Positions 1 to 10,367 are shown, numbered from the stretch's first letter. The stretch: DNA of 64,000 nucleotides from Buddleja alternifolia (GCA_019426215.1 CM033397.1:27406480-27470479); one strand, 5' to 3'. Notes: generated by a model not told the origin, from the letters alone. A program made the numbers and translations.

Positions 1-1711
1 AAGGAGGATTCTGGGTAAGTCTACCAAGTGATAAAATTGAAGATCAAGCGTCTGAAGCTACAGAAGATAAAAATCTCTTGAAGCGTCCGTCAAACGTTTT
101 AGAGACTATTCCAGGTTACAACTCCAGCGCTCAAAATACGAATGGATAATTCAGGCCGAATACTCAACACTAAGTCAATGATGGAATTCTGAGTGAGCCT
201 ATCAAAGACAAGATTGAAGAGTAAGCGTCTGAAATAAAGAGAAGAGACTCAGGATCAGTCCAAGCGTCTGTCCAATGCACGAGAAAAACTGTCCTCTTCA
301 ACAAGCGTCCAAAAGGCTAAACCAACACGACCTACAACGAACGTAACCTGAAAATTTAAACCCAAAGCTATCCAAAGACTTAAAGAATGCATGAATCAAA
401 CGGACAAATTATTTCCAATGGAAATAAAACAAGATGCATTAAAAGTCGGATAAGTGCTATTAAAATATAAGCACTATAACGTATAGGTAAGCCATTCATT
501 TGACCAATACTGTCAGAAGTTATGAAACCAAGAACATGCCTAACTAATTAAGTATACCCAAAGTTAGAAATGTCAGAACTCAAGGAATGTTTGGGGAAAC
601 GAGATTCCAACCGTGTCAAACGGACAAAAACCACCAATACCTTATAAATAGCCCTTTCAACAAATAAGTCACACACATAGAGCAAAAAAAAACCGTGACA
701 TATACAAGAGATATACCTGAATATCCTAGTGTGAATAACAGTCACAACCTCTTGTATGTAGAAAATTATTCAAAAAGACACAAGAAAAGAATACCTACTT
801 TGTTGAAAGAAAAGCTTACAAAAATCCATAGCCAAATATCCGTATAAGCTTTTCACAAATATTCCAGAAACAGTCAACTATATCTCAAACCCCTTTTTGA
901 AGACCCTACATTACTATTGAGATATCCTCAAGTTGTTTGAACTTTCCAAAACCAAACAAAGCCATTACAAAACCTTTCAACATCTTTCGTCTGAGTGAGA
1001 AAGTGTGTTGACTTACAAGCGCCATTTTTGTGTAAAAGAAGCTTGTGGAAGAAGATCTCTACTGGAGCTGAAATATGTGTGACCAAGGAGTTCCGGGATC
1101 AAGTGTAACTTGCATTATTTCTTGGTGAAAGAAGCAAGGGGATAGAAGATCTTTAGTGGAGCTGAAATCTGTGTGACCAAGGAGTTCCAAGATCATATCC
1201 AACCTCTCTCTATTTTGTAGAAGTCTCTGTGTGACTCTTCGATAATCATCATAGTGGAAAACCTCTCTGATAAAGGGAGAAGAAGGACGTAGCTGGGATT
1301 ACATCACCCAGTGAACCTTATAAATATCTTGTGTCATTTACTGTTTTGTTGTCTTACATTATACTGTCATATTATATCTTGAAAAGGCATTTAAACTAAT
1401 AAGCGACTAATTGGTTAAAACGAACGCTAAGCTATAAAAACATTTCCGTTGTGCTAACCCTGATTTAGTGACTAAACTCTGCCCTACTTTGGTAAGTGTT
1501 GAAATCACCGAATCTAAGTTAACTTTTCTCAAGCGCCTGAAACTAGCGCTTAAGTCATCATCCCTCAAGCGCCGCACCCAGCGCTTAAAGCTTTCCGAGC
1601 GTTCAAATACCTCACAGTAATACGAAAGTTTTTAGAAGTCGAAAAAGACTTCAGGGTCTATTCAACCCCCCCCCCCTTCTAGACCCTTTCGTATACCACT
1701 TGGGACCAACA
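1..1711 (+). repeat. 3' part of a Copia (Sirevirus-like) LTR, probably solo
   Basis: There is no coding capacity. A TATAAATA box lies at 643-650. The segment ends with a C-rich run (about 1666-1677) and then a short stretch ending in GGGACCAACA. That arrangement is typical of the 3' end of plant Copia, especially Sirevirus-like, LTRs. The expected tRNA-Met primer site (TGGTATCAGAGC) does not follow, so this looks like a solo or truncated LTR. The 5' end probably lies outside the window. The many AAGCGTCTG/CAAGCGC words are low-copy internal repeats of the LTR. The family assignment is inference from layout only. Confidence 0.45.
643..650 (+). promoter_or_regulatory. TATA box of the LTR
   Basis: TATAAATA is followed by GCCC and CA-rich sequence, as expected for the promoter of a plant LTR. 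Inferred from motif and context only. Confidence 0.4.
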
Positions 1712-1800
1712 TGATGATTCTTTCATTAGAGACATTAGTAGCTCAACATTGTAATATATGCATTAGTAGTTACAATTGTTTTAATGACATTTGTGTTCCC

Positions 1801-1835
<35 letters not shown>

Positions 1836-2167
1836 ATGTGGCAAATGTGTATACAACATACTTAACTAAAGGATATTGCTACATATGTAATTTTAACAAT
1901 TTGAATTTATAGATTGTGATAAACTATAAGTACTTAAGTAATGTTTAAAAGGTCTAAAACCATCCGACGTAGTTCATTATGATGGATAATAATAATATAT
2001 TCATTTTCTATTCTAAATAATATATTTATTTTGTATTCTAAACCCTAAACCCTGAACTATAAAGTCTTAAGAATATATATGGTAAGGGCCTATGAGGAAG
2101 AATATATAGTGTGTAATAGTGAAAAGTGATAAAAAACAAAAAATATGTAGCAAAAAAAAATATATGG
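1712..2167. other. AT-rich intergenic, no gene seen
   Basis: Contains an (AT)n microsatellite at about 1805-1832. I see no coding or repeat structure beyond it. Confidence 0.6.
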
Positions 2168-2290
2168 TTGGCACCATGGTGCCGCGTAGCCTGGCTAAGG
2201 CCGGATACTCGGCACCATGGTGCGAATTTTTCTGCACCATAGTGCCGAGTACTATGCATAAGGCAGGATACTCGGCACCATGGTGCCGAA
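2168..2290. repeat. Cluster of GGCACCATGGTGCC palindromes, left group
   Basis: Three or four copies of the 14-bp palindrome GGCACCATGGTGCC, some degenerate, separated by spacers containing GGATACTCGG and GCATAAGGCAGG. The same palindrome recurs at about 7556 and 8158-8311. They may be sub-terminal repeats of an unidentified DNA transposon; I could not define its ends. Confidence 0.6.
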
Positions 2291-3848
2291 CAAATTTGGC
2301 CCAAATTTCAATTTACCGCCCAAATTTGATTTTTCCCGCCCAATTAAATATTGAATTGTTTTCAGCCTTAATACACTTTTTACCCATTCAAACATATTAT
2401 TCTCATCCAAAAAAAACCCTCCCTTATTTCCTCATTGCAAAAAATGTTCCAAGCTTCCAAATCTTTCACAAGAATCCGTCCGTCATTGCAAAGAAGACGT
2501 CCATCCCACCCCCATCCCATCAATCCTGAGTAAGTTATCTATAATCTTATATAGTCATGATATTTTTTGTCTCTTTTTTTTGTTCGGGTTCGGTCCTTGT
2601 GCAATTGAGTGCCTAATGTTGAAATTTGAATGATTTTGAGCTCATAGAGGTGAATATTCGTTGTCAATGGTTGAGGATTTTGTGTAATCTAATTTAAAAG
2701 TTTGAAGTTATGAATGTTTCTTAAGTGCTAATGCATATGTTTGTAGACTTAGTGGATTGATGTAAATATGTAGAGGTTCATTTTTTGTTCCAACTTGAAA
2801 GTTTGGTTTTAGTTTGATCATGCATAAAAACTCTAATGTGGTGTGGTGTAATGTGTTTAGGCTGAAAATAGTTATATATGTTTTTATTAGTTGCTTGAAA
2901 CTGTAAAGTCGTACAAACTAGTTTAAACACCAAATCCCTCATTGAAAGAACTCTTGTTTTCTCTAATCCTTTCTTATTTTTTGGTCTTGTTTTTGGTTGC
3001 ATATATTTAAGAAGCTCCGTATCCATACGCCACTGCCACCTCATTTTGCCCTCGTAATGTAAGAAGCTTTTCTTATTAAAGAAATGTCTTTCTATTATGA
3101 TGATTGATACCATCTTGATATAGTCATTTTTCGTATTAGTAATTTCTTGTGTTTACCATCGAATTAATATAGGTAATCAAAAGTATTTTGATAAGTTAAG
3201 AATATGAAATGCTTTCCGGATGTACGTGTTTCATATTTTTGCCCTATTTCTTAAAGCGTATGTTTGTTGTCGTTTTTAAAATAATAAGACGAAGCTATGT
3301 GGAGTTGTTGGTTGCTGTGGTGTGACAAATTGTGAAAACTCCGGGGGTTGTAAATCGTGTTTTTCCAGGACAAGACTGAGGTCTGAGGTCACAGAGTTAC
3401 TGGTTGCTGTGGTGTTCTCGGAAACGGGGACGGAGTCTTGTAGAACATTAATTTATGACCAACAAAACGATTGTATATATGCACAGTATGAGACAGCATT
3501 GTATGTTGTGTGTAAAGTAAAGAACTGTGTTGATCCTCATCGCAGGTATAATTTGTAGAATCTATTTATGATATCTTATTTAATAACGAAATATGTGATT
3601 AGTTTGAGTGTAATGTGCATCTTGCTTCCTCCTGGTTTACTGTTGAGAGGCCCTATGGTGCATAGCAGAATCGAGAAGCCCCCGAAAAACGCAGATCCTT
3701 ATAAGGAGAAAATTGAGACATCTAATGATTCTTGCTTGTACTTCATTTTCAGAGACAAGGTCAAAGAGTTAGTAACGTTGGTAGATTCGCATCATTGTCT
3801 TTCCAACGCTACTAGAAAACATATTGAGGAAAATAGTATGATTCAGCT
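2291..3848. other. Unassigned region, possible degraded gene fragment
   Basis: Two open stretches on the + strand (3322-3558 and 3568-3844) show no recognisable domain. AGTAAGTT at about 2529 and TTTTCCAGGACAAG at about 3361 resemble splice sites, so a decayed multi-exon gene is possible. The CACTA element interrupts the second stretch, whose sequence seems to continue at 5323. No function assigned. Confidence 0.3.
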
Positions 3849-3880
3849 CACTACCACAAAAAAGTCCTATTACAGCGCAC

Positions 3881-4031
3881 CTATGACAGCGGTTTTGAAA
3901 ACTGCTGTAATAGGGGGCACTCGGTTCGGACCTATGACAGCGGTTCAAGCCGAACCGCTGTCATAGGTGTCAAAAAAAATAAAATTTGAACTTTTGGCAG
4001 CGGTTCGGGCCCGAACCGCTGCCAAAAGTTC
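3881..4031. repeat. CACTA left sub-terminal palindromes
   Basis: Tandem hairpin units built on CTATGACAGCGGTT and its reverse complement. Examples are 3931-3965 (near-perfect stem with a short centre) and 3993-4030 (a TTTTGGCAGCGG variant with a GGGCCC centre). Sub-terminal repeats are the usual transposase-binding sites of CACTA elements. Confidence 0.8.
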
Positions 4032-4063
4032 AATTTTTTTTTTTATTTCAAACCGGCCCCTCC

Positions 4064-4230
4064 TCTCTCTCACTCTCTCTCTCTCTCTCTCAACTCTCTC
4101 ACCACCACCGCCGCCGCCGCCGTCCGCCGCCCCTCTCGGTTTCTCTCTCTATTTTTAGATCTACTTCTCTCTCTCTCGGTTTCTCTCTCGATTTCTAGAT
4201 CTAGTTCTCTCTCTCGGTTTCTCTCGGTAT
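4064..4230. repeat. CT-rich and CCG-rich simple sequence
   Basis: Runs of TCTCTC with CCGCCG triplets, resembling a captured 5'UTR of a plant gene. The open frames here on both strands are low-complexity artefacts. Confidence 0.6.
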
Positions 4231-4289
4231 AGGACCGCCGCCGCCGTCTTCTTCCATTTAGTTTTGGTATTTTTTTTAGATAAATATAA

Positions 4290-4320
<31 letters not shown>

Positions 4321-4324
4321 TAGA

Positions 4325-4735
4325 GTATATATAGATGTATGTATATGTGGGTGTATGCATATATGTGTGGGTGTATGTATATTTGTGTATGTGTGGGTGT
4401 ATTTATATTTGTGTATATGTGGGTGTATGTGTATTTGTGTATGTGTGTGTATGTATATTTGTGTATGAATATTTGTGTATGAATATTTGTGTATGTATAT
4501 ATGTGGATGGGTGTATGTATATTTGAGTATATGTTCATGGGTGTATGCATATATGTGTATATGTTAATGGGTGTATTTGTGTATGTGTGGGTGTGTGTAT
4601 ATTTGTGTATGTATATATGTGGATGGGTGTATGTATATTTGTGTATATGTTGATGGGTGTATGTATATTTGTGTATGTGTGGGTGTACGTATATTTGTGT
4701 ATGTGTGGGTGTACGTATATTTGTGTATTTATGAA
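4325..4735. repeat. TG/TA-rich minisatellite
   Basis: About 400 bp of degenerate units such as GTGTATGTATATTTGTGTAT and GTGGGTGTATG, roughly 24-28 bp each. Both strands stay open because the unit lacks stops, giving spurious repetitive peptides. It sits wholly inside the CACTA element. Confidence 0.85.
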
Positions 4736-4761
4736 AATATTTCTCGGTTAAAATTTTGCGG

Positions 4762-5031
4762 TGTTGGAATGACACGAAATTCACAAGGTCATAGAGAAAC
4801 GGCATTCTGAACAAAACGCAAGACTTTGTCTTGCGCTCTCGTGATTTTAGCCATCCGAGATCGTTTAAGGCCTCAAATACGCGTTTTATTACAAAAATAC
4901 GTATCTTTGTAATAAAACGCGTATTTGAGGCCTTAAACAATCTCGGATGGCTAAAATCACGAGAGCGCAATTTGTGTTTTGTTCCGAATGCCGTTTCTCT
5001 ATGACCGTGCGAATTTTGTGTCATTCCGACA
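4762..5031. repeat. 270-bp fold-back (inverted repeat) inside the CACTA element
   Basis: Two arms of about 130 bp, meeting at about 4900/4901, are reverse complements with few mismatches. The right arm is about 8 bp shorter. Outer ends read TGTTGGAATGACAC and GTGTCATTCCGACA. It could be a nested fold-back MITE or an inverted duplication, and its transcript would form a long hairpin. I found no clear target duplication for it. Confidence 0.85.
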
Positions 5032-5079
5032 TGGTAACATTATAAACGATAAAATAAAATTAAAAAAAAATAAATAAAC

Positions 5080-5285
5080 CACCCTATGACAGCGGTTCAG
5101 CCGGAACCGCTGTCATAGGGTCCAATTTAATTTTTTTTTTGAATAAATGACCCTATGACAGCGGTTCCGCCGAAACCGCTGTCATAGGGTCACCCTACTG
5201 CAGCGGTTCCGGAACCGCTGTCATATGGTTTTGACCTATGCCAGCGGTACCTATGACAGCGGTTCAAAACCGCTGTAATAGGCCC
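5080..5285. repeat. CACTA right sub-terminal palindromes
   Basis: At least four hairpins of the CCCTATGACAGCGGTT family: 5082-5120, 5151-5190, about 5201-5220 and about 5240-5282. They mirror the left sub-terminal zone. Confidence 0.8.
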
Positions 5286-5325
5286 AAAAAAATCGCTGTT
5301 ATAGGTCATTTCTGTAGTAGTGGCT

Positions 5326-5783
5326 GTTGAATGTCATCATACAAGAGAGACAATGAAGTGAAGCAACAACATGACTGTGATGATTGTGACGATTTCCATC
5401 AATCCAGCAACTCTAAAAGCGAGGATGAGGCATTTGGTGTGGAATGTGATCGCATTTGATGAAAATGTAGTTTGAATTGTTAATTGTGAGTAATTTTCAT
5501 TACCAACTAGAGACAATTTCGGAGTTTGTGTAAAATGTTTAATTTTGTGCAATGTTTTACTTTGTGTGTAATGTTTAATCGTGTGTTAATTTGTATAGTT
5601 GTAATTTGGGAGGTAATGTCACTATCACGGTAAAATTGTATTGTATTATAGGCTAAAAAATGTCATATATTCAACAACATACGTACATGGCCATTGAAAG
5701 CCCTTAATTTTCTAGCACTTAAACATATACTTGAATAATTTAACTACATAAATATTACACATAAAAATTGAAGAGGGTGCTGC
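5326..5783. other. Unassigned, downstream flank of the CACTA insertion
   Basis: The first part continues the interrupted 3322-3844 region. The remainder is AT-rich and holds the probable 3' untranslated sequence of the minus-strand gene that ends at 5784. Confidence 0.4.
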
Positions 5784-6752
5784 TCATGTTGATGGAGGCG
5801 GCGGTGGTTGAAAATTCACAAACGTGAAATACTCAGATAATTGTCTCATCATCTCTATTTGATTTCTCATCATCTCAGTTTGGTTTATCATCATCTCGGT
5901 TTGATTTTGTGCGAGAACGGCGAATTGAGATTCAAGATGTTGAAGACGGTCGAACTTAGTTGAGGTGCCTGCTGCGCTACTCGTTGGTGGATCTTGAACT
6001 GGAGGGTTTAGAGTAACAACCTCTGTTGCCGCATCACTCCGTTCCCAAGGGTGCGGCACTCTTATGAAACCGAATCCGCTCGGATTCTTCTTGAGAAGGT
6101 GCATACCAGCGAGCTGGTTCATATCAACTGTCATCAGACCCTCAATAGGAATTTGATCGGTCTTAGTTCGATTGAATTCCCCGATCCGCTCGGCAATGCG
6201 TGTAATAAGACCCCCCATTAGTAGTTGGCCCTTCTCCTGTCTCGACACTTGAACAAATCTCTCACATAAAATATTCATCAAGTCCGCACGTTTGCCGGTT
6301 TGAAAACAATAAAGAACTCCAAGTTCTTTTGTGGATACTTTTCCGCTACACCCTCGCCCAAAAATTGTGAATGCCAAGATTTGGTGTAAATACCGGAGAG
6401 AATAGTCGACAATATCCGTGGTCTTAGCCGTGCGTCCCGAAAACTTCTCATTAGGTAGCCGAGTAATTCCCTGCCAAAATGCATCCTCATTCGCTTCAAG
6501 TAGGGACTCGGTGTTTTCAATCGGCCAACCAAATATATCCGCGATATCTTGTTTTGACTTCTCATAGGATTTATTTGCGATTCTAAACCGGGCTGTATCA
6601 TCACCATACTCAAAGGTGCTCAAAAACTCGCATGTGAGCCGGTTGTAACTCGGTTCATCCATGAAATTTAGTTCCTCCCAACCCATGACATCCAACTTTG
6701 CATGAAAATCACTCAACTTGATATCAATTGCCTGCATAGCATGAGGATCCAT
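5784..6752 (-). CDS. Athila ORF1-like / plant transposon-associated protein
   Basis: An open frame of 322 codons from the first ATG. The frame stays open about 20 codons further upstream without another Met. The segment from residue ~15 to ~250 (FHAKLDVMGWEEL, later GGLITRIAERIGEF) resembles the Arabidopsis retrotransposon ORF1 (Athila ORF-1) family, known from Athila Gypsy elements and from host proteins derived from them. The C-terminus has a four-fold NQTEMM-type repeat (residues ~283-305) and ends in a proline run. No signal peptide or membrane segment is visible. It lies on the same strand as, and downstream of, the ULP1-like gene, and ORF1-like plus ULP1 gene pairs are common in plant transposons. 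The exact biochemical role is unknown. The family call is moderate; that it is a real open frame is likely. Confidence 0.55.
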   Translation of the reverse strand: MDPHAMQAIDIKLSDFHAKLDVMGWEELNFMDEPSYNRLTCEFLSTFEYGDDTARFRIANKSYEKSKQDIADIFGWPIENTESLLEANEDAFWQGITRLPNEKFSGRTAKTTDIVDYSLRYLHQILAFTIFGRGCSGKVSTKELGVLYCFQTGKRADLMNILCERFVQVSRQEKGQLLMGGLITRIAERIGEFNRTKTDQIPIEGLMTVDMNQLAGMHLLKKNPSGFGFIRVPHPWERSDAATEVVTLNPPVQDPPTSSAAGTSTKFDRLQHLESQFAVLAQNQTEMMINQTEMMRNQIEMMRQLSEYFTFVNFQPPPPPST

Positions 6753-7064
6753 GTAGCAGGAGGGATAACAGGGTAACTTCTTCAGTATTGCATATTTAGA
6801 AGTGGGATTCTTGATTTTTTGGGTATTTCACCACAAGTGGGGGGCTACTATCACCGGTTGAAGGTACAATCTCCAAATCCGTACTGGGTCTCCTCGCGGT
6901 ACGAGCCCTTTTTTGGCCCATATTTTAGTAAACTAAAGAAAAAATGGACACCTGCATTATCAAACATGAAATATATCAGAAATTTGAGTATATTTCATTA
7001 ACTACAACTACAAGATTTACCAATCAACTACAACCACAACTGGGCAATTGGATTTTCTATGGGG

Positions 7065-7350
7065 CTTTTCGTCGAACACCTTGCATTTATTATTTAGGCA
7101 TCTTCATTCTAGTAACAATTTAACAAAGAAGCATGCCCAATTATCACTTTGCAATTCTATATCAAAAACACCAAATGCTAACCACAAAGAAGCAACAAAA
7201 TTTCTGTCAACCATTTCATCGAACACCTTGCCTTCATTATGTAGGCATGTACATTCTAGCAATTAATTAACACACAAGCATGCCCAACAATTATAGTATT
7301 AATTCAAAAACAGAAAACCCCAATGCAATGCTAATCACAACAAAAAACAA
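7065..7350. repeat. Tandem duplication, about 145-bp unit
   Basis: The block starting at about 7066 (TCGAACACCTTGC, then CATGCCCAA and CTAACCACAA) recurs from about 7214 (TCGAACACCTTGC, CATGCCCAA, CTAATCACAA) with several substitutions. It appears to be an old local duplication. Confidence 0.75.
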
Positions 7351-7554
7351 CAACACATGTTATACAGCCAACTTTCGATAGATAGAAAAGCCCATACTTA
7401 ACCTTGCGTCGATGGAAGAGTGAGTTCATGGAGGCGTGCATCGATTGATTGCGATTCGATAGAGGGGCCGGGCTTTGATGGAAGAATGAGTTGATGGAAG
7501 GAACGATGCAAGTTGTGGCGATCGGGACGTTTGGCACTGTGGGAACGAAACATA

Positions 7555-8311
7555 GGCACCATGGTGCCGTTTTTATATTTCATTTTTGATATTTTTAATT
7601 TTTCATGTTTTTTATTTTTCTTTTTTTTATTTTTCATTTTTTTTAATACTGAAATACGGAACCCAGTATCTCAGTATTTACTAAATGGATACTAAAATAC
7701 AGGGGCTCTTATCGCGGACTTTGATATAGCAATACTACGATACTGAGCCCCTGTATTGCCGTATTATGAAAACATCCAAGCTTTTGGGGTCTATCAGGTG
7801 ATACCCAGATACTTGAATAGGTATTGGGGTATTTTGCACCAAAATACTACATACAGGGGTCCCATATCACAGTATTCGAAAATATAGGACACTAATCTAT
7901 TCCAATCTCATCCATACTGCTATATGGACCCACGTATCCAAGTATCATACACGCCATACTGCGATCTAGGGCCCCTGTATTGTAGTACGCCATATCCGAT
8001 ACTGCGATACAGGATCCTATATTGCAGTATCGACCATTTTTGGGGTCCAATATATCTTTAATGGGCGATACCTCGATACTCGGGTCCTGTATCACAGTAT
8101 CATAAAGATACTGCGATACCGGATCCGAGTATCGCGGTATCACCCTATGGAAGCGCATTCGGCACCATGGTGCCTGAAACTCGGCACCACGGTGCCGAGT
8201 GCACTGCCTTAGGCAGGGCTTTCGGCACGATGGTGCCGAAACTCGGCACCATTGGTGCCAATAGTCCCAAGTTTCGGCACCATGGTGCCGAGACCACTGC
8301 CTTAGGCAGTA
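7555..8311. repeat. Palindrome-rich repeat block (GCACCATGGTGC and ATACTGCGATACAGG families)
   Basis: A GGCACCATGGTGCC palindrome at about 7556 is followed from about 7640 to 8150 by many degenerate copies, in both orientations, of GATACTGCGATACAGG(A/G)(T/C)CC. From 8158 to 8311 come five more GGCACCATGGTGCC-type palindromes and two CTGCCTTAGGCAG palindromes. The block lies between the Athila-ORF1-like and ULP1-like genes. The small open frames here are by-products of the repeats. Confidence 0.75.
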
Positions 8312-8563
8312 ACATTTTGTAGATCCTATTACGGCTTATACTTTATTTTTTTGTTTCATATACTAATATGCAATATGTGAATCAATCATAATATGAAATA
8401 AAGCTTCATTTACAATAATGATATAAATATTTTACAAGATAATACAAATACATAAGAGTATGTTCCTCAAACAACGAAATTGGTCAAAATTTGCAAGGCT
8501 ATCTTCTGTCTAAGATAACAACATTGCAATCCAATATCTAAATCAATTGACTCAACGAATGCT

Positions 8564-9136
8564 TCAAACAACCATCTTGTTCAAAATATCCAATGCAATC
8601 TTCTTTCTGAACAAACCCATGCACTCTGCGTTATAATTTTTCGAATGCCTAAATTGTTCTCGAGTAGAAAAATAGTCGATGTTCTTGAGCATAAACACTC
8701 CACAGTCATCGCCATTCTGCTGTCGAGGCATGGTGCACACAATTTCCTCAGCCCATCCACTCAAATCATAATCTTGTCCAAATTTGTGCCTCACGTATTG
8801 GACAAGATAGTTTTTCAACAACTCAAAAACCCCATTATCAGTCCTGTGAGGACCCAGCGAATCAATATACTGCATTTTTCTCTCATTCGTGTTGATAATG
8901 GCTAAAGCCCAATGATTAATATCGTGGATGGGGACAAAGATTGCATCACAATCAACAAGAAAAGTGTTTGAATCTACCAAGTTTTCCACACTATCGAAAC
9001 TAGCGCCAAATTTCAACTTTACTAAAAAGAAAGTATTAAAAAAATAGCACCTCAAGTACCTCTCTGGCTCCCTCATCTGCCTTTCAGCCGGTAAAATGAG
9101 GTAAGAATTAATGACTACGTCATCAAAACAAAACAA
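8564..9136 (-). CDS. ULP1-like SUMO protease (C48 cysteine peptidase)
   Basis: An open frame of about 190 residues covers essentially the whole ULP1 catalytic domain. Catalytic-triad candidates are visible: His in INHWALAII (about residue 80), Asp in YIDSLG (about 93), and Gln plus Cys in the block MPRQQNGDDCGVF (about 138-150). The family removes SUMO or related modifiers from proteins. The frame continues a little upstream (NWLFCFDDVVIN, the usual start of the fold), so the true start is not 9136 and lies in another exon. An ATG segment at 9204-9275 (-) ends at a GTAAGT donor, but I found no acceptor in matching phase. Plant transposons (Mutator-like and others) often carry ULP1 genes; the repeats and ORF1-like gene nearby favour that origin. 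Confidence 0.75.
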   Translation of the reverse strand: MFCFDDVVINSYLILPAERQMREPERYLRCYFFNTFFLVKLKFGASFDSVENLVDSNTFLVDCDAIFVPIHDINHWALAIINTNERKMQYIDSLGPHRTDNGVFELLKNYLVQYVRHKFGQDYDLSGWAEEIVCTMPRQQNGDDCGVFMLKNIDYFSTREQFRHSKNYNAECMGLFRKKIALDILNKMVV

Positions 9137-9275
9137 CCAATTTCTCCTAATTTCCCCTTCTCCACGAAAGCATTACAAATAAATGGAAGAAGATTTTACT
9201 TACAGGGGGTGTCGATGAGGTAGAAGGCTCGTTCTCAGTCAACGATGAACATTCAACACCACGGGGAGCATCCAT

Positions 9276-10259
9276 TACTCTGCAAATGCATAACATGAAC
9301 ATAATCCTTAAAATTACATAAACCCTAATATTAAAATGTGCTTAAAAATTAAAATTAACTTGGGGAAATTAACCGAAGACATCATTTATTCATTCATTAA
9401 TGAAGGTTTTTCAAAATTTTACAACAAAAATATGCTTCAAAAATTAAAAATTACATTGGGGAAAATGAGAATTTTACAAAATTTTGAAAAAATTCACATT
9501 TTCTACAAGTACCTTGGCTCGGGTTGCTTCAATATCTTTAACTTCTCTTCTCCTTCTTCTTCTTCTTCAATGGCAGACGACCAGGCGGCGCGAAATGGAA
9601 GCAGACGGCTCGAAATGGAAGCTCTTCTCACGCGCCAAGCGGCGATCTTCTTTCTCCGACGATATGGACTCTTCTTTCTTTGGTGGTATCGCGTGTATCA
9701 GGTCTCTTCTTCTTCTTTCTGGTTCGAGTAGCAGGCGTGGGATTTTGGGGGTATCAAGATGTATACACAGGGGGGAGAAAGGGTCTTTCTGTAATTACAG
9801 GACTAATATATTAAAAAAAAAATCTGAGAAGAAATGCGTTTCACAAACACGCCTCTTTAAGTGGGGGAGTTTTTTCAAGGATTTTTTGGTCATTTTACCA
9901 TAAAAAAATAGATGAGAAATAGGGAGGCCCTTTGCCTTCCATGTCTTGCAAATGGGGTCTATTTTGGGAAGTTATCAAATTAACCCCCAATTGCATATGC
10001 TTGAGCAAATTTAGACCTTTTCAAAAAAGCAATTAAATTTTAGACCCCTATGGGACCCATTTGTTTGAAAGGACCAATTTACCCTTACTAAAGTTAAAAG
10101 ATGGAAAATTGCAAGCTTTCCCCTTGTTCTATCAAGAAATTGCTCAAGACCCCCTATACAATTTAAAATCTTTCGTATAGTCCCTATACTTTCAATTTAT
10201 TTACCTTTAGTCCTCGAACTTTGAAAATGGTTTATTTTGGCCCCACAAAACAACAAAAA
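9276..10259. other. Intergenic region before the pararetrovirus
   Basis: No gene is supported. It holds a CT-rich stretch with a short open segment (about 9570-9730) that could be the 5' region of the minus-strand gene or a captured exon. From about 9950 to 10250 there are wording blocks such as TTAGACCCCTATGGGACC and TAGTCCCTATACTTT that are widespread in plant intergenic repeats. Confidence 0.4.
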
Positions 10260-10315
10260 CATCAAAAAATCCATGAGAGTAATTATACATATTTAAAGAA
10301 AAGGGAATCCCAACC
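10260..10315 (-). repeat. Inverted match to the viral leader at 18583-18640
   Basis: The reverse complement of this segment reads GGGATTCCC, then an A/T-rich spacer, then TATAATTACTCTCATG. This matches 18583-18624 (GGGATTCCC ... TATAATTCTCTCATG) over about 40 nt with small gaps. It suggests that the left end of the viral insert carries an inverted piece of the leader. Confidence 0.5.
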
Positions 10316-10367
10316 CGCTTTTATAAATCTGCATAAAAACTTTTTATTGCCTTCATAATTTACATAC

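Larger units (their letters stand above)
3849..5322. mobile_element. Non-autonomous CACTA (En/Spm) transposon, GCT target duplication
   Basis: The element starts CACTACCACAAAAAAG and ends CTGTAGTAGTG. The first 29 bases of each end match as inverted repeats with a few mismatches. Both sides carry the trinucleotide GCT (3846-3848 and 5323-5325), the 3-bp target duplication expected of CACTA elements. Both sub-terminal zones consist of hairpin-forming CTATGACAGCGGTT units. The interior holds a TG-rich minisatellite and a 270-bp fold-back. There is no transposase, so it could only be mobilised in trans. Confidence 0.9.

Noticed and set aside
2119..2529. 136-codon + strand frame across the palindrome cluster
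   Set aside because: The residues come from the repeated GGCACCATGGTGCC words. No domain is visible and the opposite strand is also open.
4161..5024. Long minus-strand open frame of 287 codons rich in His, Thr and Tyr
   Set aside because: It is a reading of a TG-rich minisatellite and a fold-back inside a CACTA element. Both strands are open because the repeat unit lacks stops.
7555..8311. CRISPR-like array of short repeats
   Set aside because: The repeats are degenerate, in both orientations and without regular spacers. The genome is plant nuclear.
9204..9275. First exon of the ULP1-like gene
   Set aside because: It has ATG and a GTAAGT donor, but I could not find an acceptor giving the matching phase into 9136. 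It is kept only as a remark.
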